In this document: positions 51,183-59,578 of the stretch, piece after piece
How the letters are laid out: every line of letters starts with the position of its first letter
Numbering within the stretch: the first letter of the stretch is position 1
Origin: Terriglobia bacterium
GTDB taxonomy: Bacteria > Acidobacteriota > Terriglobia > Acidiferrales > UBA7541
Reading direction: 5' to 3'
DNA: 64,000 nucleotides
Assembly (NCBI GenBank): GCA_020073485.1
Contig: JAIQFB010000009.1
Span: 1 to 64,000 of the forward strand
Translations under genes and position numbers: made by a program
Notes under the pieces: generated by a model
Seen by the model: only the letters and a program-made list of their open reading frames with translations
Databases searched by the model: none
What the model was told of the DNA's origin: nothing

Positions 51183-51740
51183 TTAAAACGTTTTCACCAG
51201 TTCGACGGAAAGCACGCGCGCCTTTTCCGCAAGGTTCTGCGCCCGCACCCAGTCGTCGGCCGTGATCGCTTCGTGAGCCTCGTTCAGAAAACCGCTGATC
51301 TTGTCGGCCAAGTCCTTTTGCGCGGGGTTGAGCGGCTTGCCACTGGACAGCTGCAGATTCTGTTCCGCCGTCAAAATATTCTTCTTGGTATTGGATTGCG
51401 TTGCGGCCAGGTCCTTGGCCGAAAGCTGCGGCGAAATCTGCGGCGGGGCAGGCTTCGGAGGCGTCGCTTCGGTGGTATCGGTCTGTGCGGGCCGCGGGCG
51501 CGGCGGCGCGGGACGTTTCGCCGGAACCAGTGGCGGCGCCGGCGCCGCAGCCGCCGGAGGAGGTTCCGCGGGCGCTTCCGCCGGCGGGGGCGTTGCCGGA
51601 ACCGGCATCGGTTCGGCTATGTCCGGGGGCGGCGTGCTTACCGAGGGAGGGGCCGCGCGTACAATATGTTTGCTCGCGCACCCCGCGGTTCCCAGGGCGG
51701 CGGCACACAACAAAACCAGAAATCCGGGTTTCCGCATCAT
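51183..51740 (-). CDS. Pro/Ala-rich lipoprotein, unknown
   Basis: A 185-residue lipoprotein. The signal ends in lipobox GTAGC at about residue 21. A Pro/Ala-rich flexible stretch (about 30-105) could span the periplasm. The last 80 residues are helical (LSAKDLAATQSNTKKNILTA and ISGFLNEAHEAITADDWVRA, then NLAEKARVLSVEL). Its ATG overlaps the stop of the sensor kinase gene (ATGA), so it is the last gene of the NtrC-NtrB operon. It may help sensing or be an output of that system. No known domain is recognised. Confidence 0.8.
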   Translation of the reverse strand: MMRKPGFLVLLCAAALGTAGCASKHIVRAAPPSVSTPPPDIAEPMPVPATPPPAEAPAEPPPAAAAPAPPLVPAKRPAPPRPRPAQTDTTEATPPKPAPPQISPQLSAKDLAATQSNTKKNILTAEQNLQLSSGKPLNPAQKDLADKISGFLNEAHEAITADDWVRAQNLAEKARVLSVELVKTF

Positions 51741-53659
51741 GTATTCCGCGCTACGGCCGCGCCTGTTTCGCGAGGACGAGAGAGCACGGTCTCCAACTGC
51801 CGGGCCAGCGGCAATTCAATCCGAAACGTCGTGCCGCGTCCCAATTCCGAGTCAAATTCGATGGATCCGTTGTGCAGCTGCACCGTCCGAAACGTGCTTG
51901 CCAGTCCGATGCCGCTTCCTTTGGGCCGAGTTGTAAAGAACAGCTGGAAAACTCGCTGCTTGTTTTCAGGAGCAATTCCCCGGCCCGTGTCGCCAATCTG
52001 AATTTCCGCCATTTCTCCGTGCCGCGCCAGCGACAGCGTGAGCACTCCGCCACCCGGCATCGCTTCCACCGCGTTCACCAGCAGATTCACCAGCGCCTGC
52101 TTCAGCAGCTCCCGGTCCACCAGCACCGGCGGCACATCGTCAAACCGCGTGACTACCTTGATGTTGGCCTTGTCCATCTGCGGCGCCTGGACGCTGAGAA
52201 CTTCTTCTAAAATTGTCTTCAGGCTGGCCTCTTCCTGGTGCATCTCTGGAGGACGTGTGAAATCCAGGAATCGTTTCACGACGTTGTCCAGCCGGTCAAT
52301 TTCATTGTCCAAAACGCGCACGGCCTGCTGCGGCATCTCGTCGCCCGCGGGCAAGCTGGCCTTCAGATTTTCCAGCCACAGGCGCATCGAGTTCAACGGA
52401 TTCTTCACTTCATGCGCCACGCCCGCCGTGATCCGCCCGAGCTGCGCCATGCGCTCGGAGACCTGCAATTGCGTGCTGATGCGCTCGCGCGATTCCAGGT
52501 CCGTGAATTTTACCAGCGCGCCCATGCGCGTTCCGCCCTCGGTGATGACTTCCACGCTCAAGCCCACGCGCCGCGGCGGCATGTCCGGCCCGGCCAGGAT
52601 TACCTCGGTCGACGCGACCGGCTCGAATTCCCCGCCCACCAGTTTGATCGCTTCCCGGACCGGATGGTCGGGCGGAAAAATATCCTCGGCGCGCCGCCCC
52701 AGTAACCTGTCGGAAGGCATGGACAAAAACCGCTCGACGGCTGGACTGACCATGACCGCGCGGCCATCGAGTGAAAATAAGAGCAGCCCGTCGTCCAGCC
52801 CGCCAAGCACCTGGTCCAGGTTCTCGCGCAACGTGCTGAAAATTTCCCGCACGCCCCGCAACTGCATTCCAATCTGGCTGATCTTCGTGCTGACCTGGCC
52901 GAATTCGTCGCCGCGCTGCAGCGGCTTCTGGTCGAATTCGCCTTTCGAGATCCGGTCCAACTGCGCCGTGATCCGCGGCAAAGGAGAGAGAGAGATGCTG
53001 CTGACCAGGCCCGCCAGCAAAACTGAACCGATGACCGAGGCCAACGCCAGCAGCCCCGCTGAGCGCAACGCGGGCGTTATCTCATTGCGCAGCAGGCCGC
53101 TTTGCACTGCCACGTGGATCGCCCCGAACGGAGCTTTATTCCCCGCCGGGCCCTGTTCAAATGCGTAGGAAACCTCATAGGACCGTGCCGGACCATAAAG
53201 TGTGCGAAGCTGGCTCGAAAAGCCGCCGGAAACCAATTGCTGGAAATCCGTCCTTTCGGGCAATTGCTTCTCGGGCAGGGAAAGATCGCTGGAGGCCAGC
53301 ACCATCCCGTTGGCATCCGTAATGGAAATCTCGTAGATCAGCGGAGAGTATCCCATTTCCGCTGTGATCGAGGATTTCAGCGAATCGCTGTCTTCCAGGG
53401 AACTTTGCAGGTAAGCGCGTAAATCCTCGGCGCTGTCCGAAGCCGGTACTTTTCCTTCCTTCGCTGAATCGGCCAGGGCCGTCTGAATTTGAAAGAAAAC
53501 GTGGTGGGTAACGACAAGCGCGCGCTCATTGGCCTGGCGGATGACCTGGCGCGTCAGCGTCATCACGTACAGGGTGGAGTTCACGCCCACCACGGCCAGC
53601 ACCAGAGCCGCCATGGTCAGCGTGATTTTGGTTTTCAGCCGGAGTTGCATGGGTCGCAC
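51737..53659 (-). CDS. NtrB-like membrane sensor histidine kinase
   Basis: A 640-residue kinase. TM1 is about 12-35, followed by a periplasmic sensor domain (36-195) with TM2 about 200-222. HAMP spans about 224-275 and a PAS domain about 280-390 (LDDGLLLFSLDGRAVMVSPA). The HisKA domain has phospho-His416 in GRITAGVAHEVKNPLNSMRL. The ATPase has NLLVNAVEAMPGGG, IGDTGRGIAP and KGSGIGLAS. It follows the sigma-54 activator gene by 6 bp and overlaps the lipoprotein gene. GTG 53659 (AAGG upstream) is preferred; ATG 53650 is possible. It most likely phosphorylates the adjacent NtrC-like regulator. Confidence 0.92.
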   Translation of the reverse strand: MRPMQLRLKTKITLTMAALVLAVVGVNSTLYVMTLTRQVIRQANERALVVTHHVFFQIQTALADSAKEGKVPASDSAEDLRAYLQSSLEDSDSLKSSITAEMGYSPLIYEISITDANGMVLASSDLSLPEKQLPERTDFQQLVSGGFSSQLRTLYGPARSYEVSYAFEQGPAGNKAPFGAIHVAVQSGLLRNEITPALRSAGLLALASVIGSVLLAGLVSSISLSPLPRITAQLDRISKGEFDQKPLQRGDEFGQVSTKISQIGMQLRGVREIFSTLRENLDQVLGGLDDGLLLFSLDGRAVMVSPAVERFLSMPSDRLLGRRAEDIFPPDHPVREAIKLVGGEFEPVASTEVILAGPDMPPRRVGLSVEVITEGGTRMGALVKFTDLESRERISTQLQVSERMAQLGRITAGVAHEVKNPLNSMRLWLENLKASLPAGDEMPQQAVRVLDNEIDRLDNVVKRFLDFTRPPEMHQEEASLKTILEEVLSVQAPQMDKANIKVVTRFDDVPPVLVDRELLKQALVNLLVNAVEAMPGGGVLTLSLARHGEMAEIQIGDTGRGIAPENKQRVFQLFFTTRPKGSGIGLASTFRTVQLHNGSIEFDSELGRGTTFRIELPLARQLETVLSRPRETGAAVARNT

Positions 53660-53665
53660 CGCGCC

Positions 53666-55075
53666 TTAGTGCGAGGGAGCTTTCGCGGCCTCGTATTCCT
53701 TCAACTTGTTGTGCAGCGTTTTTAAGCTGATCCCCAGCAATTCGGCGGCGCGCGTCTTGTTGTTGGTCGACGCCAGCGTCTGCAGGATGAGTTCGCGCTC
53801 AGCCGCCTCCACCGTGGTCCCTATCGGGAACCGGATGGAAGTCAGTTCCGACGCCGAAGCCGCCGGGGCATGTCCGAAATCGGCGGGCAGGTTCGCGCGT
53901 CCGATCAGATCGCGGTTGGCCATGATCGCGGCGCGCTCCAGAACGTTGCGCAGCTCTCGCACGTTTCCCGGCCAGGAGTAGCTCGCGAACATTTCAATGA
54001 CCTCGGGATTCACGCCGCGCACCTGCCGCCCGTGCTTCGCGTTGATGTCCCGCAAAATATGTTCCACCAGCAGCGATATATCTTCCTTGCGATCGCGCAG
54101 CGGCGGCAGGTGAATATGAAATACGTTCAGCCGGAAATAAAGATCCTGCCGCAACTCGCCCTTGGCCACGGCCTGCTCAGGTTCCTTGTTGGTGGCCGCA
54201 AGCACGCGCACATCCACGGGAGTTTCCACTTTGCTCCCGAGACGCCGCACCTTGTGATCTTCCAGCACGCGCAACAGTTTCGCCTGCGTTTGCGCCGGCA
54301 TCTCGCCGATTTCGTCCAGCAGCAGCGTGCCGCCATCTGCCAGCTCGAAGCATCCGATCCGCCGCTCCGCCGCGCCCGTAAATGCCCCGCGCTCATGCCC
54401 GAAAATTTCGCTTTCCATCAAGGATTCGGGAATCGCCGAACAGTTGATGGCAATGAACGGACGGTCCGCTCGCGGCGACAGCCGGTGAATCGTGCGCGCC
54501 AGAATCTCTTTACCCGATCCGGTCTCCCCGGTGATCAGCACCGACGCCGACGACGGCGCGACCTGCTCGACCACGCGCATGATGTCCTGCATCACTTTCG
54601 ATTCGCCGACCAGATCGCCGAGCCTGCCGCTTTCGCGCAACTGCCGCGTCAGCGCCGCCACCTGCCGCTGATCGCGCACGCGCCCCAGCGCCCGGTCCAA
54701 CAGCGTGCGCAGCACCGCGCCCTTCAGTGGCTTCTCGATATACCAGAACGCGCCCGCTTCAATCGCCGCGATGATGCGTTCTTCGCTGCCTTTTCCCGTG
54801 ATGATGATCGCCGGAACGTTTTTCAATTCTTCGCCGAGCCGCGCCAGCAGGTCCAGCCCGTTCATCCCTGGCAGCTCAACGTCGGCGATCAATGCCGCGG
54901 GCGCAAACTCGGAAAAACGCGCCAGCGCGTCTTCCGCGGTACCCACTCCCAAAACCTCAAAACCCCACCGCCGCAGCAACGCTTCGTAACCGATGCGCGC
55001 GTTCTCCTCATCCTCCACGATCAGGATGCGGTCGGCAGCGGGTTTGGTCGATTCAAAGCGAGTTGCGTCAGCCAT
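53666..55075 (-). CDS. NtrC-family sigma-54-dependent response regulator
   Basis: A 469-residue activator. The receiver spans about 16-130 with phospho-Asp65 (ALIADVELPGMNG) and Lys in YIEKPL. The AAA+ domain (about 155-390) has Walker A GETGSGKE (183-190), the sigma-54 contact loop GAFTGA (230-235), Walker B GGTLLLDEIGEM and the arginine-finger region. A Fis-type helix-turn-helix closes the protein (TRAAELLGISLKTLHNKLKE). No strong ribosome site precedes ATG 55075. It is first in an operon with its kinase and a lipoprotein. The kelch lipoprotein gene upstream on the same strand carries a good sigma-54 promoter match and is a possible target. Confidence 0.94.
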   Translation of the reverse strand: MADATRFESTKPAADRILIVEDEENARIGYEALLRRWGFEVLGVGTAEDALARFSEFAPAALIADVELPGMNGLDLLARLGEELKNVPAIIITGKGSEERIIAAIEAGAFWYIEKPLKGAVLRTLLDRALGRVRDQRQVAALTRQLRESGRLGDLVGESKVMQDIMRVVEQVAPSSASVLITGETGSGKEILARTIHRLSPRADRPFIAINCSAIPESLMESEIFGHERGAFTGAAERRIGCFELADGGTLLLDEIGEMPAQTQAKLLRVLEDHKVRRLGSKVETPVDVRVLAATNKEPEQAVAKGELRQDLYFRLNVFHIHLPPLRDRKEDISLLVEHILRDINAKHGRQVRGVNPEVIEMFASYSWPGNVRELRNVLERAAIMANRDLIGRANLPADFGHAPAASASELTSIRFPIGTTVEAAERELILQTLASTNNKTRAAELLGISLKTLHNKLKEYEAAKAPSH

Positions 55076-55412
55076 GGAGTTTGCAGGCAGCCCATAATCC
55101 CCCGGGACTGCGGCCTCATAACGAATCTACCAGCAGCGCGAGCCGCTGCCAAGCTGAGATCGCGAAGTGGTGGCTTCCACGCTCGCACGCGGGTCCGCGT
55201 CCTGATTACATTTGCGATGATTGCCGGTTCCAGTCTTTTGAACGGCACGGCATGCCGAGAGAATAGGAAGGATGTAAGCTTAATGTAGGACGAGACCTCT
55301 TAAGAGAGCCGGGAAAATTCCAGTCCGTTGCAGGTACGAAGGTATCGCTACGATTAGTCCGGAGCCGCTGGAGAATCAATCCAGCAACCCCGGCCTAACC
55401 ATATCGCATGCC
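55076..55412. other. Intergenic region upstream of the NtrC-like operon
   Basis: A 337-bp spacer after the kelch lipoprotein gene. It should hold the promoter of the two-component operon. No gene, RNA or strong palindrome is seen. Confidence 0.35.
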
Positions 55413-57866
55413 CTAGTTCAGGAACGGCAGATAGGTCCACAGATCGTTGAGGTATCCAGGCGGATTGCCCTGGGTGACATCCAACCCCTCGCCGCCGAAT
55501 ACCCAGACATAGCCATTCCTATCCGGCTGCCATAGTGCCGCTCCTCGGCGCGCGCCAGCTTCGTACTTTACAAAAGGTACGCCGTTGACAAGTCCGGGGA
55601 TGGTATAGGTGCCATTCTGGTTCACGTTGGTAGAGCCCTTCCACCAGATCCACTGGCCTGTGCTGTTCTGATACTCCCAGATGTCATCCAGGAATCCGGT
55701 CGGGTCCGTGGTAACCGAACCGAACCCCCATCCTCCATAGAACCAGAGATTGCTGTGGATATCGGTCCAGCCGGCGGCGCCCCAGCGCGAACCTGGAAAA
55801 TCCGTTGCCGCGCCGGGACTGACGTTGCTTGTAGCCTGCGTGCCGTATACGCCGGTCTGATTGGCAAGATTGCCGCCCGATATCCAGATCCACTGGCCGC
55901 CGGTAAATTCCCATAAATCGTTGAGGATCGCTCCTTGGGGCGTCCCTCCTGCCGGGCTACCCGTTCCGGCGGAATCAAAGCCGAATCCACCGAACAGCCA
56001 TATGTTACCGGAAACATCGACCCAGAGAGTCGCAGCCTGACGCGCACCGGGTGCGCCTCCCGTCGCGGATCCCTTTGTGCCATAAACCCCGTTGGTGTTG
56101 ATGAGGTTCGGCCCGGCAACCCATGTCCACTGTCCGCTGGCGATATTGTACTTCCAGAGATCGCTGAGCAAGCCAGTGCTGCCAGCCGAATCGACTCCTT
56201 GGCCGCCGAACAACCAAACGTTGGCCCCGGTTGAATCCGTCGCGCTGGCGGCCGCCCAACGCGCCCCTGGGAGGTTCGCTGTGGAGCCAGTGCCCTTCGT
56301 GCCATAAGCGCCTGGCTGGTTACCAGTTTGCGAACCGCCTCGCCAGACCCACTGGCCTGTGAAGGTGCCAGCATTGACGGAAGTGCCGGCAGGAACTGGA
56401 CTCGGCGGAGTGCCCGGAATCCACTCCCAAACGTCATTGAGAAGGGCGTCCTCGGGAACTCCCTTTGCATCCATACTCGGGCCCTGACCGCCAAACATCC
56501 AAAGGTTACCGGGTTGGTTGGGGCCGGTTGGTTGCGTCCAGGTGGTCATACCCCAGCGAGAGCCGGGAAATGCCGGACTTGCCGTGTATGCACTCTCGAC
56601 GTTTTCATCAATCAGATTGGCGATATTCACCTGCCAATCGCCGGCTTTGTTCGTAAAGGTAGGAAGATTGGCGGGAACCCAACCTGTGCCGTCGTTGACC
56701 CAAAGATCGTTCAGTAAAGCGGCAGGTTGTTTGCCAATGGGAGAGGGGTAAGGGAAGCCATTTCCGCCGAAGAGCCACTTTCTCCCCAACCCATCCGTCC
56801 AAGTCCCGGCAAAATCCCTTCCGCCTGGCGTGCCGAGATTCTGAGGATACTGGGAATCCGAAGGAAACAGCGGCATGGTTACCGAAGCGTACTGATTTGC
56901 CGAATTCGTGGTGGGAATATACCAGGTTTCCCAATTCCAATCATTGTGCTGGCAATCAACCACTACCGTATTGATATTAGCGGTAGTTATGCCCGTATAA
57001 AAGAAGTCGTTGCAGGCCTGCGGCTTGTTGCTTGTCGGCGAAATAAATGTCTGGACATTGTAAATGCCACCATATGTCACCGGAATGGGGAACGTAAACA
57101 CGGTATCGCCGGTAACGAAAAGATCGTCGCCCGCATTGTCTTGCAATTCGAGGGTGTCACCCGGCCCGACAACCATGCCCACGACCGAACCTCCAATGGT
57201 GAAGGAAGGTTGCGAGCAAGAAACCTGAATGTTCGTGACATTCCCGCTCACGGTGCCCGTGCCGTTGGAGACAAAGCAAGCTTGCGTCGGGTTGGTTGGC
57301 TGAGTCAGGACGGTCACAGCATACGCGGAGCCAGGGGTAACCGGCGCCGAAAACGTGAAGGTCAGACTTCCCGTCCCGGAAACATTGAACGTGTTGCCCC
57401 CATTATTTTGCAGGGCCAACCCGCCTCCAATTAGCCCGGTAATCGAACCGCCGATCGTCAGGCCCTGGCCGCAATTAATTTGCACGTTGTTAATATTAGT
57501 AGTGGCGGCGCCCGAACCGTTCGCCACGGTGCAATTCTGTGTGGGGGTGGAAGGCTGCGTTTTGATCGTCACCGCATAAGCCCCGCTCACCGGAGTCTTG
57601 AAGGTGAAAGCGCCGTTTGCATTAATGGGGAGGTCGTCACCGGCATTGTCCTCGAGCACCATCCCAGTTCCCAGAAGGCCGATGACCGTGCCGGCAATTG
57701 TTTGTGTCGGCGTTGATCCGGATCCCGAACCGGATCCTGAGCCGGATCCAGATCCAGACGAGGATCCACCGATGCCACCGAGGCTGTTCACCCGGCAGGC
57801 AGAAAGCAACAGTGAGAGACAAACGAGCACATAAAGCGGAAACTGTTTGAGCGGCGACTTCATCAT
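55413..57866 (-). CDS. Large lipoprotein with three beta repeats and a kelch-like propeller
   Basis: An 817-residue lipoprotein (lipobox LLSAC near residue 22). A Gly-Ser linker (GSSSGSGSGSGSG) is followed by three repeats of about 85 residues, each with an IGG/IAGTVxGL start, LQDNAGDDL or LQNNGG, FTF, YAVTV-TQP and a closing Cys pair. From about residue 340 the protein has at least six kelch/galactose-oxidase-like blades with the theme GSRWGAA, GNLWLFGG, LNDLWEY and QWIWISG. It is an extracellular surface or outer-membrane binding protein rather than an obvious enzyme. AAGGAG precedes ATG 57866. The linker DNA is a GGATCC-rich repeat, prone to slippage. Confidence 0.82.
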   Translation of the reverse strand: MMKSPLKQFPLYVLVCLSLLLSACRVNSLGGIGGSSSGSGSGSGSGSGSGSTPTQTIAGTVIGLLGTGMVLEDNAGDDLPINANGAFTFKTPVSGAYAVTIKTQPSTPTQNCTVANGSGAATTNINNVQINCGQGLTIGGSITGLIGGGLALQNNGGNTFNVSGTGSLTFTFSAPVTPGSAYAVTVLTQPTNPTQACFVSNGTGTVSGNVTNIQVSCSQPSFTIGGSVVGMVVGPGDTLELQDNAGDDLFVTGDTVFTFPIPVTYGGIYNVQTFISPTSNKPQACNDFFYTGITTANINTVVVDCQHNDWNWETWYIPTTNSANQYASVTMPLFPSDSQYPQNLGTPGGRDFAGTWTDGLGRKWLFGGNGFPYPSPIGKQPAALLNDLWVNDGTGWVPANLPTFTNKAGDWQVNIANLIDENVESAYTASPAFPGSRWGMTTWTQPTGPNQPGNLWMFGGQGPSMDAKGVPEDALLNDVWEWIPGTPPSPVPAGTSVNAGTFTGQWVWRGGSQTGNQPGAYGTKGTGSTANLPGARWAAASATDSTGANVWLFGGQGVDSAGSTGLLSDLWKYNIASGQWTWVAGPNLINTNGVYGTKGSATGGAPGARQAATLWVDVSGNIWLFGGFGFDSAGTGSPAGGTPQGAILNDLWEFTGGQWIWISGGNLANQTGVYGTQATSNVSPGAATDFPGSRWGAAGWTDIHSNLWFYGGWGFGSVTTDPTGFLDDIWEYQNSTGQWIWWKGSTNVNQNGTYTIPGLVNGVPFVKYEAGARRGAALWQPDRNGYVWVFGGEGLDVTQGNPPGYLNDLWTYLPFLN

Positions 57867-58504
57867 TGCTCTAGCTCCTTCACGCTTTGAGGAATTTCCC
57901 TCGCATTTGGCCGTTCCACACCCAGACCCTGTTTTCAAGGTCTTTCGTTTTCTTCCCCCGGGCGTCGTTCGGGAATTTGTGACTCTATGAATCGCAGGGA
58001 AGACTTGCAGTCCGCGTCAAGAATCAACCCCGGTTGAATCGTGAGACTAGAAAACCCCGGAAAACCAAGTGCTACGCGTAAAGTCCCAAAACTTCCGGCA
58101 AAGCACAGCTGTAGCGCTTGTTTTCTCTTAATTTCCGCCCAATCAAGGTGCAAGTCTTGCACCATGAATGGCCATCGCGTATGTGTCTGATTACAAAGCG
58201 CTACACGGGTTGCGGAGGAGACCGGTGTCCCAATACGGGCAGGGGGGTGGGTGAAAAGGTTACAAAATAAGCTACTTACAGCATTCCCGCTTTGGGCACC
58301 AGCTTAGTGGTTGAGTAATGTGGCGGAAGAATAACAGCTAAGTTATTTATTTCCAATAATAGGAGAAACGGTGAATCCTGGCAGCGTTCGACTTCCCATC
58401 CGGATTCCATAACCTAATCTAAGACCTGAAGGAATTTTGGCAGGTTCTCGGTCGAAATGTACACAAAACCACAATAGCGGGGGTAGTTGGATCCCTCCGT
58501 CAGC
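57867..58504. other. Long leader/promoter region of the kelch lipoprotein gene
   Basis: A 638-bp stretch without a supported gene. On the minus strand it holds a sigma-54-type promoter match at 58149-58164 and, downstream of it, a leader of about 270 bases before the ATG at 57866. The leader has several short GC stems, but I could not match it to a riboswitch class. The part from 58200 to 58500 is AT-rich and shows nothing I can name. Confidence 0.4.
58149..58164 (-). promoter_or_regulatory. Putative sigma-54 (-24/-12) promoter
   Basis: Read on the minus strand the site is TGGTGCAAGACTTGCA. The GG and GC elements are separated by exactly ten bases, and TTGCA matches the -12 consensus fully. 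It also forms part of a near-perfect palindrome (58147-58163), so an operator is an alternative. Start of transcription would be near 58137. The adjacent operon encodes a sigma-54 activator. Confidence 0.5.
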
Positions 58505-59182
58505 CTAGGGCGCCATGTACAGCGGGCGGTCCAGCACGAGATCGAGCTTAGTGCCCTTGGGCAAATCCAATTCCTGGCCAATGCCGGAAGAGGCCACGAA
58601 CCCGGCTACCCCGCCAGCCGCCGCGCCAATCGCGGCCCCTTTGCCGCCGTGAGCTGCGGCTCCCGCGGCAGCGCCGATCGCCGCGCCCGTGGCTGCGGCT
58701 TCCAGGTCTCGCGTCCCTTTGCTGGTGCGCGCCTCGATCTCTCCCTCTTTGCTTTCGCCGGGGCGCACGGCAAAATCTCCAGGAACGCTTGAGACTTCCG
58801 CCACCAGGGGCAAGCGGCCGTGGTGGGTGTCGATGTCGTCAAACGTCAGCCACAGGCGTGCGCGGCCGGTTAGCCCGCCTGGCTCGATCCGGGTGATGTG
58901 CCCGCGAATTTTTGCTCCCGGGGGAAGGATGCTGCCACCTGTGGTTTGCAGCGGATCGAGTGTCGTGGCTCGAAATTTCTTGTTTACGGGGTTCTTACCG
59001 GAATTCAATTCGTCATCTAGGCGAACCAGAAAATGCGTTCCGTTGGGGACCAGATTGGCGACTGCGGTCGGGACCGTATCCTCGCCCTGCGCCGCCAACT
59101 CGGATTCGGTGCACACAAACAGGCCAAGCGACATCGCCAGGACAGCACCGCCCAGCGCCAACGATTTGAATTTCGTCCGCAT
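58505..59182 (-). CDS. Exported glycine-zipper protein (second copy)
   Basis: A 225-residue protein. The signal peptide (core LALGGAVLAMSLGLFVCTE) is followed by a beta-rich region (VPNGTHFLVRLDDELNSGKN, then GGSILPPGAKIRGHITRIEP and RARLWLTFDDIDT). A double glycine zipper comes next (AAATGAAIGAAAGAAAHGGK, AAIGAAAGGVAGFVAS), and the end is LDLPKGTKLDLVLDRPL. The layout matches 48802-49581, so the two are distant paralogues. GGAGGAG precedes ATG 59182. It is divergent from the OmpA-type gene. An envelope role is likely; no enzyme motif is present. Confidence 0.72.
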   Translation of the reverse strand: MRTKFKSLALGGAVLAMSLGLFVCTESELAAQGEDTVPTAVANLVPNGTHFLVRLDDELNSGKNPVNKKFRATTLDPLQTTGGSILPPGAKIRGHITRIEPGGLTGRARLWLTFDDIDTHHGRLPLVAEVSSVPGDFAVRPGESKEGEIEARTSKGTRDLEAAATGAAIGAAAGAAAHGGKGAAIGAAAGGVAGFVASSGIGQELDLPKGTKLDLVLDRPLYMAP

Positions 59183-59578
59183 GTGACTCCTCCGGCCAAT
59201 TCGGGCCCTTGAACTCCATGGCCGCATGACCCTGAATTTTTCCAGACTCGCACCCGGATCAGAAGCCTCCACTGGTTTGAGGCCTGCAAGTCAGATGACG
59301 CCAAAGGCTTGCGGGTGGCCCGCGAGAAATCCATCTCTTGAAGTGGCCCTGCTTGCGGATGGGATCCAGGCCTTGCCATTCGCGTGTACAAGACGGAAAA
59401 AATTGTTGTGGGCGATTTTGGGAATATATAATGGCGGCGGCTCGTTGGCTCAGGATGGTACAGATGGGCCGGCGATTGCGGATTCTGCGTGCCGAGTTAA
59501 GCGGTCAAGGCAATGGTTCGGCTACCGGAATGTTTGCTGGTTTTGTGCTGTTCAAGGTCACCGTGGAGGTTCACGTTC
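59183..59578. promoter_or_regulatory. Divergent promoter region, glycine-zipper / OmpA-type genes
   Basis: A 396-bp spacer between two divergent envelope genes. A TATATAAT stretch near 59425 could serve as a -10 element for the rightward gene. No operator palindrome or gene is evident. Confidence 0.35.

Noticed and set aside
53870-55288. A 472-codon open frame antisense to the sigma-54 activator gene
   Set aside because: It is a GC-driven shadow, rich in His, Arg and Gln, with no domain. The opposite strand has a complete NtrC-type protein.
57867-58148. c-di-GMP or other riboswitch in the leader of the kelch lipoprotein
   Set aside because: I could not align the conserved cores of the classes I know; only generic stems are visible.
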